From Phenylobacterium kunshanense (GTDB lineage Bacteria > Pseudomonadota > Alphaproteobacteria > Caulobacterales > Caulobacteraceae): a stretch of 64,000 nucleotides of DNA. Under the pieces are notes generated by a model, which did not search any database, was not told where the DNA came from, and was given only the letters and a program-made list of their open reading frames with translations. Below, in pieces: positions 1-8,167 of this stretch (its first letter is position 1; each line of letters opens with the position of its first letter). The translations under genes were made by a program, and so were the position numbers. The stretch spans positions 1 through 64,000 of the forward strand of contig NZ_QFYS01000008.1 of assembly GCF_003254525.1 (NCBI RefSeq), in the 5' to 3' direction.

Positions 1-1
1 G

Positions 2-67
2 CTGGTGCTGCGCAGCGTGGACGACGCTGCGCGTACGATCTGGGCTCGGCTGGAAGAGGAAGACTGA
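2..67 (+). CDS. C-terminal end of an unidentified protein (truncated by window edge)
   Basis: An open frame enters from the left edge and ends at TGA 65-67. The last residues read LVLRSVDDAARTIWARLEEE followed by D, an acidic helical tail. A strong terminator hairpin follows 40 bases downstream, which supports this being a genuine gene end. Too little is visible to name the product. Confidence 0.6.
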   Translation: MVLRSVDDAARTIWARLEEED

Positions 68-106
68 GACGCCGCGGGCGTGAACCCCCTCCGGCCCTTT
101 GGGCCA

Positions 107-131
107 CCTCCCCCTGTGGGGGAGGATTTTT
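107..131 (+). terminator. Rho-independent terminator
   Basis: A perfect 8-bp stem CCTCCCCC / GGGGGAGG with loop TGT is followed by ATTTTT. It lies downstream of the plus-strand gene that ends at 67. Preceding it is a second small hairpin (GGCCC-TTT-GGGCC, about 93-105). The rest of the gap to 252 shows nothing clear. Confidence 0.7.
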
Positions 132-252
132 GATCCGCAAGCGAATCCGAGAATTGCTACCTGAGCCTAATGCGGACCTAGGTATGAGATCCGGAGCCTG
201 GGGAACGCGCAACGTCCCGCATCATCTGTGGAGAGATCGGGGAATCCGCCCC

Positions 253-1260
253 CTACTCCTCCTCGTCCTCGTAGCCCACCAGCGCCAGAGCGCGGGCGGG
301 GATGTCGTGGAGGTGGGCCCAGCGGGCCAGGGCTTCCTCGCGGCCGTGGGTGATCCAGAGTTCGCCGGGGCGCAGTTCGTCGACCGTCGCGGTCAGCTCG
401 TCCCAATCGGCGTGGTCCGAGATCACCAGCGGCAGCTCGACGCCCCGCTGGCGGGCCCGGGCGCGGATCTGCATCCAGCCCGAGGCGAAGGCGGCCACGG
501 GGTCCGGGAAGCGGCGGCTCCAGCGGTCCTGCATCGCCGAGGGCGGGGCTATGATGATCTGGCCGGCGAACTCGCGCTTGTTCGCCGTGGTGGCCGGGGC
601 CAGCGGGCCGAGGTCGACGCCATGGCGCGCGTAGAGGGCGTTCAGCCGCTCCAGCGCGCCGTGGACATGGATGGTCCGGTCCCATCCCGCCTCGCGCAGC
701 AGCCGGATGATCCGCTGCGCCTTGCCCAGGGCGTAGGCGCCGATGATGTGGCTGCGCTCCGGGAACTGGGTCACCGAGCGCAGCAGGCGGGCGATCTCCT
801 CGCGGTCGTCCGGATGGCGGAACACCGGCAGGCCGAAGGTGGCCTCGCTGATGAAGACGTCGCACGGGACCGGCTCGAAGGCCGGACAGGTCGGGTCGCG
901 CCGGCGCTTGTAGTCGCCGCTGACGACCATGGTCAGGCCCTTCCAGCGCACCACCGCCTGGGCCGAGCCCAGCACGTGGCCGGCGGGAACCAGCGTCACC
1001 TCCACGTCGTCGCGCGCCACCGCCTCGCCATAGGCCGCCGCCTGGGTGGAGGCCGCGAAGCCCGCGCCATAGCGCTCGCCCATGATGTCCAGGGTCTCGG
1101 GCGTCGCCAGCACGGCGCCGTGACCCGCGCGGGCGTGGTCGGAGTGGCCATGCGTCACCACCGCCCGCGGCACGGGCCTGACCGGGTCGACGTAGAAGTC
1201 GCCGGGGGCGCAGTAGAGGCCCTCGGGCTTCGGACAGAGCAGGTCCTGAGGCCGGATCAT
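253..1260 (-). CDS. Ligase-associated DNA exonuclease, MBL fold
   Basis: This 335-residue protein has the metallo-beta-lactamase core of the DNA-ligase-associated exonuclease family (SNM1/CPSF-like nucleases acting in bacterial DNA repair). Visible motifs are HGHSDH near residues 37-42 for two-metal binding, GHVLGSA near 94-100, SGDYKRR near 114-120 and a late SDHADWDEL. Family members normally sit beside an ATP-dependent DNA ligase and a Lhr-like helicase. Here the gene directly downstream (below 253) lies on the other strand, so no ligase follows within the window. The C-terminus is acidic (GYEDEEE). ATG start at 1260. Confidence 0.9.
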   Translation of the reverse strand: MIRPQDLLCPKPEGLYCAPGDFYVDPVRPVPRAVVTHGHSDHARAGHGAVLATPETLDIMGERYGAGFAASTQAAAYGEAVARDDVEVTLVPAGHVLGSAQAVVRWKGLTMVVSGDYKRRRDPTCPAFEPVPCDVFISEATFGLPVFRHPDDREEIARLLRSVTQFPERSHIIGAYALGKAQRIIRLLREAGWDRTIHVHGALERLNALYARHGVDLGPLAPATTANKREFAGQIIIAPPSAMQDRWSRRFPDPVAAFASGWMQIRARARQRGVELPLVISDHADWDELTATVDELRPGELWITHGREEALARWAHLHDIPARALALVGYEDEEE

Positions 1261-1353
1261 GTGGCATCAATGTAGGCGCCGGCCGAAGGCTCCGCCCAGA
1301 GGCGACCGTCCGGCCGGTTGACTTCCCTGCGGGTCAGGTCCCTACCCAGCGAT

Positions 1354-1785
1354 ATGGCCGACAATTACGACACCGCGCCGCTGCCCGACCGGATGACCAT
1401 GATGGTGCCCCACGCCGCGTCGCTGGGCCTTAGCCTCGTGGAGCTCGGCAAGGGGCGCGGAAGCATGCAGGCGCCCTGGCGCGAAGAGCTGGTGGGCGAT
1501 CCGGATACCGGGGTCATCGCCTCGGGCGTTGTGACCGCGCTGATCGATCACACCTGCGGCCTGGCCATCAACTCGGCCATGACGGAGGCGACGCCGATCG
1601 CCACCCTGGACCTGCGCATCGACTACCTGCGGCCGGCCGCGCCGCGGACGGGGATCACGGCCGAGGCCCACTGCTATCGCCTGACCCGCTCCATCGGCTT
1701 CGTCCGCGCCCAGGCCTGGGACGTCAGTCCCGACGATCCGGTCGCCACGGCCCAGGCGGCCTTCATGCTCAATCCGCGCGGCTGA
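1354..1785 (+). CDS. PaaI-family hotdog thioesterase
   Basis: A protein of 143 residues from the ATG at 1354. The frame opens 12 codons earlier at a TTG (1318), but the ATG gives the usual family N-terminus. The hotdog fold is suggested by the helix region GVIASGVVTALIDHTCG and the strand LDLRIDYLRPA. In this copy the usual HGG in front of the central helix reads ASG. Members hydrolyse acyl-CoA or phenylacetyl-CoA thioesters in the cytoplasm. It is followed after two bases by a second, related thioesterase, so the two are co-transcribed and may form a mixed oligomer (inference). Confidence 0.85.
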   Translation: MADNYDTAPLPDRMTMMVPHAASLGLSLVELGKGRGSMQAPWREELVGDPDTGVIASGVVTALIDHTCGLAINSAMTEATPIATLDLRIDYLRPAAPRTGITAEAHCYRLTRSIGFVRAQAWDVSPDDPVATAQAAFMLNPRG

Positions 1786-1787
1786 CC

Positions 1788-2204
1788 ATGGAAGACCAGT
1801 TCCAGACCCTCGAGGCCTTCCTCGCCCGCATCCCCTACATCCGCTTCCTCGGCATGCGGGTCGAGCTGGCCGGCGACGAGATGACCGCCGTGCTGCCGTT
1901 CGCCCAGCACCTGATCGGCAACCCGATGCTGCCGGCGCTGCATGGCGGGGTCACCGGGGCGTTCATGGAGATGACGGCCCTGGCTCAGATCTCCCTGGCC
2001 CGGCCGGGGAGCCGCATCCCCAAGACCATCGACATCACCATCGAGTACCTGCGCTCGGCCGCCCCGCGCGACATGTACGCCCGCGCCACGGTGCGCAAGC
2101 TAGGCCGCCGGGTCGCCAACGTGCAGGTCGAGGCCTGGCAAGAGACGCGCGCCAAGCCCGTGGCCGGCATGACCGGCCACTTCCTGCTGCGCAACGACGA
2201 ATAG
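1788..2204 (+). CDS. PaaI-family hotdog thioesterase (second of tandem pair)
   Basis: A 138-residue hotdog-fold protein, starting two bases after the stop of the upstream thioesterase. It keeps the canonical loop and helix LPALHGGVTGAFMEMTALAQ and the strand IDITIEYLRSA. Predicted cytoplasmic acyl-CoA thioesterase. Its partner has lost the HGG, so this copy probably carries the more conventional active site. It ends two bases before the stop of the convergent PhnD-like gene. Confidence 0.85.
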   Translation: MEDQFQTLEAFLARIPYIRFLGMRVELAGDEMTAVLPFAQHLIGNPMLPALHGGVTGAFMEMTALAQISLARPGSRIPKTIDITIEYLRSAAPRDMYARATVRKLGRRVANVQVEAWQETRAKPVAGMTGHFLLRNDE

Positions 2205-2205
2205 G

Positions 2206-3195
2206 TCAGGAGGGCGGAAGCGCCGCCCGTTCCTTCTGGACCTGGGCGAGGGCCGCGTCGGCCTTGGCGATGGCCGCCGCATCGCCGCGGTTCCGCGCCT
2301 CGATGAGCTGGCCCGTGGCCTCCATCTCGCGCACCGGGATCAGGTGGCTGTCGTTCGCGGCCACGAACGGCTTGGTCTGAATCTGCTCCAGCACCGCCCG
2401 CTGGCGCGCCGCCTCGGGCGTGTTCCCGACCCCGTAGCTGAACATGAAGTCGGCGATCTGCTTCTTCAGCTTCGGGTCCAGGTCCTTGCGCCAGACCAGC
2501 GGGTCCTCGGGGATGCGCGGGGAGCGCCAGACGATCTCCACGTTCGCGAGCGTCCGCCGGGCGACGTCGGTGTCGAGCAGCCGCAACCGGTCCATAGAGG
2601 CCGTGTTGTTGGTCGCCGCGTCGAGCAGGCCGCCCGAGATCGCGAACAGGTTGGTCTCGTGGTTCGCCGAGCGGACGGTCTTGAAGCAGGTCGCCGGATC
2701 GATTTTCCGCGGGGCGAACAGGTAGGTCATCGGCGCCAGGGTGCCCGAGGTCGACTTCGGGTCGCCCATGCCGAAGCTAAGGGTCCGGTCGCAGGCCAGG
2801 ATCCGGTCGAGGGTCACGCCCGAGCCCTTCTTGACGATGATGACCGCCTCGTAGCCGTCGATCCCCGTCGGATTCACCGACCGGGCGAAGACTTCGGCGT
2901 TCGACCGGCGCACGGTCTCCAGGCCGGACTGGTTGGTGAACCAGCCGAGATCGCTCTGCTTGAAGCGCATGGCCTCGACCAGGGCGGTGTAGTTGGAGCC
3001 GTAATAGGCCTTCACCGGCCGACCCAGGGCCTTGCTCATGTCGGCCAGGAAGGGCGCCCAGTCGTCCTCGGCGCTGGCCTGGCTCTCGGCCGAGAGGATC
3101 GAGAAGACGACCTCCTTGCGCTCGGGCTCCTTCGGCTGGCCGCAGCCGGCGAGCAGGGCCGCGACGGCCAGGGCCAGGATCATCCGACGGTTCAT
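2206..3195 (-). CDS. PhnD-like phosphate/phosphonate-binding lipoprotein
   Basis: A 329-residue secreted lipoprotein with signal MNRRMILALAVAALLAGC (lipobox LAGC, lipid anchor at Cys18). Body motifs are typical of phosphate/phosphite/phosphonate ABC transporter binding proteins: FSILSAES near the mature start, DLGWFTNQSG and AVIIVKKGSG, and YGVGNTPEA late. ATG 3195-3193 overlaps the TGA of the upstream gene (ATGA), so it is the last gene of a coupled operon with a TonB receptor and a PhoD phosphatase. No permease or ATPase gene accompanies it here, so the binding protein is an orphan or serves a transporter elsewhere. The frame stays open upstream to 3795, but that part overlaps another gene and lacks a signal peptide. 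Confidence 0.85.
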   Translation of the reverse strand: MNRRMILALAVAALLAGCGQPKEPERKEVVFSILSAESQASAEDDWAPFLADMSKALGRPVKAYYGSNYTALVEAMRFKQSDLGWFTNQSGLETVRRSNAEVFARSVNPTGIDGYEAVIIVKKGSGVTLDRILACDRTLSFGMGDPKSTSGTLAPMTYLFAPRKIDPATCFKTVRSANHETNLFAISGGLLDAATNNTASMDRLRLLDTDVARRTLANVEIVWRSPRIPEDPLVWRKDLDPKLKKQIADFMFSYGVGNTPEAARQRAVLEQIQTKPFVAANDSHLIPVREMEATGQLIEARNRGDAAAIAKADAALAQVQKERAALPPS

Positions 3196-3959
3196 TCTTC
3201 CTCCACGGCCGGCAGCTTCATGGCCACCACTTCCCGGTTCGCCCGGCTGATGCCGAAGAGAACACGATCCGCGGCCGGATCGAAGGCGATCGCCTGACCT
3301 TCCACCTGGACCGCGATGGTCGCCACGTGGCGCAGCACCGATCCCGTGGCCGGAACCTCCAGCACATAGACTTCCGGCAGGTCGTGGCCGGTGACGTACA
3401 GGCGCCCGTCGGCGCCCCAGACGCCGCCCGAGGAACTGCGCGGGGCGAAGCGCGCGAGCACCGTGTCGGGGAAGGTCCAGCTCCCCGTGGCGCGCCACGC
3501 ATCGTCGAACCGCACCAGGGTCGTGAAGCGATGGTCGCGGCCCGGCTCGCCGCCCCGTCCGTCGTAGTTCGCGAATCCGGCCCACCAGGGGCCGTCGCGG
3601 CGATCCACCCAGGTCAGAGAGCCGGGCTGCGGCCCCAGGGCGATGCTGCGGGTGTGGACCATGCGCTCGGGATCGAACACCTCGACCGAGCTCGCCATCG
3701 GCGTCGACGGATAGTTGGAGCTGGCGCACACCAGTTCGCGGGCGATCACGGCGCAGGAATTGAGGTGCGGGAAGCGGTCCGGGTCGCCCTTCCACGTGGC
3801 GACCTTGGCGCCCGTGGCCTTGTCGTACTTGCCGATCTCGGAATTGCCGACGGCGTAGACGTGGCGGGCGTCCACGGCCACGCCCTGGTTCGCCTCGGGC
3901 GCCGGCAGGCGGGACAGCGGTTGGGCGGCGAGCGCCGCGGCGGCCAGGATTTCAAGCAC
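3192..3959 (-). CDS. Secreted beta-propeller-like protein of phosphate-scavenging operon
   Basis: A 255-residue protein from a GTG at 3959 that overlaps the upstream phoD stop. The N-terminus LEILAAAALAAQPLSRLPAP looks like a short signal peptide. The body has repeated strand patterns of a six- or seven-bladed propeller: GVAVDARHVYAVGNSEIGKY, SSVEVFDPERM, VWGADGRLYVTGHDLPEVYV, AIAFDPAADRVLFGISR. No catalytic motif is recognised. Operon position between a PhoD phosphatase and a PhnD-like lipoprotein suggests a periplasmic role in handling phosphorylated substrates (inference). A beta-propeller phytase is an alternative, but I do not see its calcium-ligand motifs. Confidence 0.75.
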   Translation of the reverse strand: MLEILAAAALAAQPLSRLPAPEANQGVAVDARHVYAVGNSEIGKYDKATGAKVATWKGDPDRFPHLNSCAVIARELVCASSNYPSTPMASSVEVFDPERMVHTRSIALGPQPGSLTWVDRRDGPWWAGFANYDGRGGEPGRDHRFTTLVRFDDAWRATGSWTFPDTVLARFAPRSSSGGVWGADGRLYVTGHDLPEVYVLEVPATGSVLRHVATIAVQVEGQAIAFDPAADRVLFGISRANREVVAMKLPAVEEE

Positions 3960-5490
3960 GCTTCATGCCCGCCTCGCCGTCCTCGACCACGAACTTCGCC
4001 AGGTCGCGCACCGGCGAGCCCTGGACCAGGGCGTTCTCCACCCCGCGGAAGGTGACCTCGCAGGCCTTCGGCGTGATCTCGACAACGCCATAGCCCCGGG
4101 TGTCGCCGTCGCCGAACTTCAGGTCGGGCTGGATGGCCAGCATGCCCTGGACGATCTCCTTCGAGCGGCCGAGGGAGGCGATCGAGCCGCCGACGAACTC
4201 GCTGGCCACCGGCTTGCCGCCCGGCTCGAAGGCCAGGTCGGCGGCGAAGAAGGTGTGGACGTCGCCGCCCAGCACCACCGGGTTCGACGTCTTCGCGTCC
4301 CGCCAGCCCTCGAGCACGCGCCGGCGGGTCTGGGCGTAGCCGTCCCAGCCGTCGTTGCTGACCCGGCCGTCGGGGGCGATCACCTCAGCCATCAGGGTCT
4401 GTTGGCCCAGGAGGTTCCAGCGCGCCCCGGTCTGGCGAAGCTCGCGCTGCAGCCAGGCCTCCTGCCCCGCGCCGAGCAGCGAGCGGTCGGGATCGGTCCG
4501 CGCCGGGCAGGCCGCGGGGATCATCTTGCCTCTGGAAAGCTCATCGCAGGTCCGGCGATCGCGGTATTGGCGGTCGTCCACCACCGCGAGCCGCGCGAGA
4601 CGGCCCCACCGCAGGGCGCGGTAGAGCTGCATCTGCGGGCCGACGGGTTTGGCCAGCCGGCGCAGCGGCATGTTCTCGTAGTAGGCCTGGTAGGCCGCCG
4701 CGCGTCGCTTCAGGAACTCGGCCGGCGGCGTCGGGCTGCGATCCTGGTCGTTCCCGTAGTCGTTGGAGACCTCGTGGTCGTCCCACATCACCATCCATGG
4801 CGCGGCGGCGTGGGCGGCCTGGAGGTCGGCGTCGGCCTTATACCAGGCGTAGCGCTGGCGGTAGCTGGCGAGGTCCAGGCAGGCCACTTCGGGGTGTCGG
4901 CGCACCCCGGCGTCGCTGGCCGCCTTCTCATAGATGTAGTCGCCCAGGAACAGCACCAGGTCCGGCCGCTCGGCCGCCAGGGCTCGATGGGCGGCATAGA
5001 AGCCGGACTCGTATTTCTGGCAGGAGCCGTAGGCGAGCCGCAGCTTGCTGACGTCGGCGTCCGGCCGCGGCGCGGTGCGTGTGCGGCCAAGCGGGCTGGC
5101 GTGGCCGCCCGCCGTGAAGCGGTACCAGTACTCGCGGTCGGGCCTCAGGCCGCCGACCTCCACGTGGACCGAATGGCCCGCCTCGGCCACCGCCATCCTC
5201 TCGCCCCGCGCGACCGTGCGCTTGAGCCCCTCGTCCTCGGCGATCTCCCAGCGCACCTGGACCGGCGCCCGGGTCATGCCCGCGTCCATGGCCTTGGGGT
5301 CCGTGACCAACCGCGTCCAGAGCACCACGCCGTCGGACAGCGGCTCTCCCGAGGCGATCCCGGCCCGGAACGGATAGGCGGCGAGGCGGGTCTGGGCGAG
5401 CGCGCTCGTCCAGGCCGCCGGCGTCAGGGCGGCCCCCGCCAGGGCGGCGGCCTGGGCCAGCAGCAGGCGGCGGGAGGGCGCCCCTACCAC
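3952..5490 (-). CDS. phoD: PhoD-type alkaline phosphatase
   Basis: A 512-residue enzyme with a twin-arginine signal (SRRLLLAQAAALAGAAL, RR at residues 7-8), so exported folded to the periplasm. It has an N-terminal PhoD domain (FRAGIASGEPLSDGVVLWTR) and the metallophosphatase motifs GSCQKYESG, LFLGDYIYE, WDDHEVSNDYG and LGGDVHTFFAADL that bind iron and calcium. It hydrolyses phosphomono- and diesters. The GTG start at 5490 overlaps the TAG of the TonB receptor gene by 7 bases and its own TGA overlaps the next start, so translation is coupled on both sides. Confidence 0.92.
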   Translation of the reverse strand: MVGAPSRRLLLAQAAALAGAALTPAAWTSALAQTRLAAYPFRAGIASGEPLSDGVVLWTRLVTDPKAMDAGMTRAPVQVRWEIAEDEGLKRTVARGERMAVAEAGHSVHVEVGGLRPDREYWYRFTAGGHASPLGRTRTAPRPDADVSKLRLAYGSCQKYESGFYAAHRALAAERPDLVLFLGDYIYEKAASDAGVRRHPEVACLDLASYRQRYAWYKADADLQAAHAAAPWMVMWDDHEVSNDYGNDQDRSPTPPAEFLKRRAAAYQAYYENMPLRRLAKPVGPQMQLYRALRWGRLARLAVVDDRQYRDRRTCDELSRGKMIPAACPARTDPDRSLLGAGQEAWLQRELRQTGARWNLLGQQTLMAEVIAPDGRVSNDGWDGYAQTRRRVLEGWRDAKTSNPVVLGGDVHTFFAADLAFEPGGKPVASEFVGGSIASLGRSKEIVQGMLAIQPDLKFGDGDTRGYGVVEITPKACEVTFRGVENALVQGSPVRDLAKFVVEDGEAGMKRA

Positions 5491-8024
5491 CGCGCGGACA
5501 GGCCCACGTAGTAGGTGCGCTTGTACCGCTCGTAGTTGGTCAGCCAGTCCTTGCGGCCGGCCTGGTACTCGCGAAGCACCTCGTCGGTCAGGTTCTGAAG
5601 GTCCACGAACACCTCGATCCGATCCGTGAGAGCGTAGCTTACCTTGGCGTTCAGGCGGCGATAGTCGTCATCAAAGGTGTCGGCGTCGGTGTTGCCGCCG
5701 ATCGACTGCGGCGCCTTGCCGGTGTGGTGATAGGAGAGCGCCGCCTCGATCCGGCCCTTCTGGTAGAAGAGCTGGGCGCCCCAGAGCAGGTCCGACTGCC
5801 CAAGGAACGGCAGGTCGCCGCGCCCCGGAACCGTCAGCTCCGAGTCCGAGAGCGTGAGGTTGGCGGACACGCCGAAACCGCTCCACAGGCCGGGCAGGAA
5901 CGTGAACTGCTGCTGGTACTGCAGTTCCAGGCCGCGGATCTCGCCGTCCTCGGCGTTTCGTGGCTGGGTGTAGGCGAGGCGCGTGACCGTGCGGCCGTCC
6001 AGCACCACGCCGGTCTGCGTTTCCCGGAAGGTGAAGATGGGATCGTCGATCCGCTTCAGGAACGCGCCGGCCGAGAGGATGCCGCCGGGGGCGAAGTACC
6101 ATTCCACCGACAGGTCGAAGTTCTCCGACCGGTAGGGCTTCAGGTCCACGTTGCCTTCCGACAGGTCGCCGTCGACCGTGCCGTCCGGATTGGTCACCAG
6201 CGTCAGCAGGCCGCCCGGCCGAAGCTGCGGGTATTGCGGGCGGCCGACCGTGTGGGTGTAGGCGGCGCGGACGATCACGTCCTCGCGCGGCTCCCAGCGC
6301 AGGTGCACGTTCGGCAGGAAGTCGGTGTAGTCGCCGTCGCGGGTCACCGGCGTCACGACGCCGCCGGTCAGGCGGAAGCCGCGGACGTCGGTCTTGGTGC
6401 GCTCCGCGCGCCAGCCGGCGAGCAGGGTGACCTGGCCGAAGTCGATGTTGGCCATGGCGTAGCCGGCGAGGACCTGTTCGGTCAGGCTGTAGTCGCTGAG
6501 CGTGTCGTTCGACAGGCTGGTGGAATTGTTGCGGACCATCCGCACGCCGCCGAGATTGTCAGCCGTGAACGCCCTGATGGCGTCCTCGTCGATCGCGAAC
6601 TGGCCGATGTAGGTCGCCTCGCCCAGGGAGACTTCCTGGTTCGGTCCCTGCAGGCCGAAGTCGGCCAGGGTGAAGCGGTTGGCGGCGGCGCTGGCGCGCT
6701 CGAAGACGTCGGTGCGGCCGTCGAACTTCTTGTCGGTCTCGCGGATTTTCATCCCGACCTTGAAGAAGCTGTCCTCGCCGATCTCGATGCTGCGGCGCAG
6801 GTCGAAGCGGGCGGCCTTGTTGGTCTCCTCGCCGGTCTCGTCCTGGCGGGTGTACTGGCGGAAGCCGAGGTCGCGGGCGGTCAGGTTGCGCGGGACGGCC
6901 GTATAGAGCAGCGGCGTCATGTCGAAATCGACGGTGGCGGCCCCACCCCGGAAAAGCCACGCCTCGTTCGGCTCGATCAGCTCGTTGTAGCCGAAGGAGA
7001 CATCGTACTCGACCTTCCAGGGTCCGCGCTCGTGCTCGGCGCCGAGCTGGAAGCTGGAGATCGATTTCTCCTTGTATTCCGTCCGCAGGTCCTGGCGCGC
7101 CTCGACGTTGCGCGAGACGCCGCCCGTGCCGCCACTGTTGAGCGTGACGTTGGCGAGGTTGGAGGCGAAATCCAGCCGGAAGCGCTGCCGGTACTCGTTC
7201 TCGGTGAAGCGCGACCAGAGGCCCCGGAAATAGAACCGGCTGCCCTCTTCAGGACGGTATTCCACCGCGCCGCTGACGCCGATGCGCTCCCGCTCCAGGG
7301 TGTAGTTCGTGTACTTCAGATTGATCGGCAGACCGCCGCGGGCGACGCCCGGCACGGTGCGCCAATCGTCCGGGAAAAGGCCGTCCGAGCGATAGTCGCG
7401 GTGCTGGTAGCTGACGCCCAGGAGGGCGCCCCAGTCGCCGATCACGCCGCCCAGGGTGATGTCGCCCTGCACCGGCGTCTTCTCGTTGAATTCCTGATAG
7501 CCGACCTGGCCCGAGACCTGGGCGATGCGATCCTTGCCGAACGCGAACGGCGACTGGGTGACGAGGTTGATCGTGCCTCCGATCCCCTGGGCGTCACGAT
7601 CCGGCGTCACGGCCTTCAGCACCTCGAGTCGCCCGAGAAGCTGGCCGCTGATGACGTCCAGCGGCAGGGCGCGGCTGTCGCCGTCGGGATTGCCGACCTC
7701 GACGCCGTTGAGCGTCACGTTGTTCAGGGCCGAGGGCGTGCCGCGGACCGAGACGTAGCGGCCCTCGCCCTGGTCGTAGGCGACGCCGACGCCGGGTAGG
7801 CGCTCCAGGTTCTCGGCCACGTTCTTGTCGGCGAGCCGGCCGATATCGTCGGCGGAGATCGCGTCGACGACGCCCAGCGCCTCGCGCTTGGTCTCGATCG
7901 CCCGCTGCTGGGAGAGGCGCTGGCCGGTGATCACCAGCTCATCCACCGCCTGCGCCGCGGCCGGCCCTGCCGCCATGGCGGACGCGATCACGAGCGCGCT
8001 CGCCGAAGCCTTGAATCCCCGCAT
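5484..8024 (-). CDS. TonB-dependent outer-membrane receptor
   Basis: An 846-residue receptor: signal peptide (residues 1-25, ending AAAQA), TonB-box-like DELVITGQR, plug domain (NVAENLERLPGVGV, YVSVRGTPSALNNVTLNGVE, GTINLVTQSPF) and a long beta-barrel ending in the aromatic terminus YYVGLSARW. It takes up a large solute across the outer membrane using TonB energy. As first gene of an operon with phoD and a PhnD-like lipoprotein it probably imports an organophosphorus compound (inference). The 143-bp gap upstream separates it from divergent lysK; I found no convincing Pho box there. Confidence 0.93.
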   Translation of the reverse strand: MRGFKASASALVIASAMAAGPAAAQAVDELVITGQRLSQQRAIETKREALGVVDAISADDIGRLADKNVAENLERLPGVGVAYDQGEGRYVSVRGTPSALNNVTLNGVEVGNPDGDSRALPLDVISGQLLGRLEVLKAVTPDRDAQGIGGTINLVTQSPFAFGKDRIAQVSGQVGYQEFNEKTPVQGDITLGGVIGDWGALLGVSYQHRDYRSDGLFPDDWRTVPGVARGGLPINLKYTNYTLERERIGVSGAVEYRPEEGSRFYFRGLWSRFTENEYRQRFRLDFASNLANVTLNSGGTGGVSRNVEARQDLRTEYKEKSISSFQLGAEHERGPWKVEYDVSFGYNELIEPNEAWLFRGGAATVDFDMTPLLYTAVPRNLTARDLGFRQYTRQDETGEETNKAARFDLRRSIEIGEDSFFKVGMKIRETDKKFDGRTDVFERASAAANRFTLADFGLQGPNQEVSLGEATYIGQFAIDEDAIRAFTADNLGGVRMVRNNSTSLSNDTLSDYSLTEQVLAGYAMANIDFGQVTLLAGWRAERTKTDVRGFRLTGGVVTPVTRDGDYTDFLPNVHLRWEPREDVIVRAAYTHTVGRPQYPQLRPGGLLTLVTNPDGTVDGDLSEGNVDLKPYRSENFDLSVEWYFAPGGILSAGAFLKRIDDPIFTFRETQTGVVLDGRTVTRLAYTQPRNAEDGEIRGLELQYQQQFTFLPGLWSGFGVSANLTLSDSELTVPGRGDLPFLGQSDLLWGAQLFYQKGRIEAALSYHHTGKAPQSIGGNTDADTFDDDYRRLNAKVSYALTDRIEVFVDLQNLTDEVLREYQAGRKDWLTNYERYKRTYYVGLSARW

Positions 8025-8167
8025 TGTCCTATCCCCCGCTTGACCCGACTGCGGGCGGCTTAGGGGGCTCGGGTGTCAGCGGCGTCACGGACCTGCGACG
8101 ATCGCGTGACGGCCGGATCGACCGTTTACGCTTGAGCCGGGGCGCGCCGGGAGTTAGGCCGCCCCCC

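Noticed and set aside
8025-8167. Possible Pho box (TGTCA...GTCAC) in front of the TonB receptor/phoD operon
   Set aside because: The two half-sites are 9 bp apart instead of the usual 11 and match poorly outside the core.
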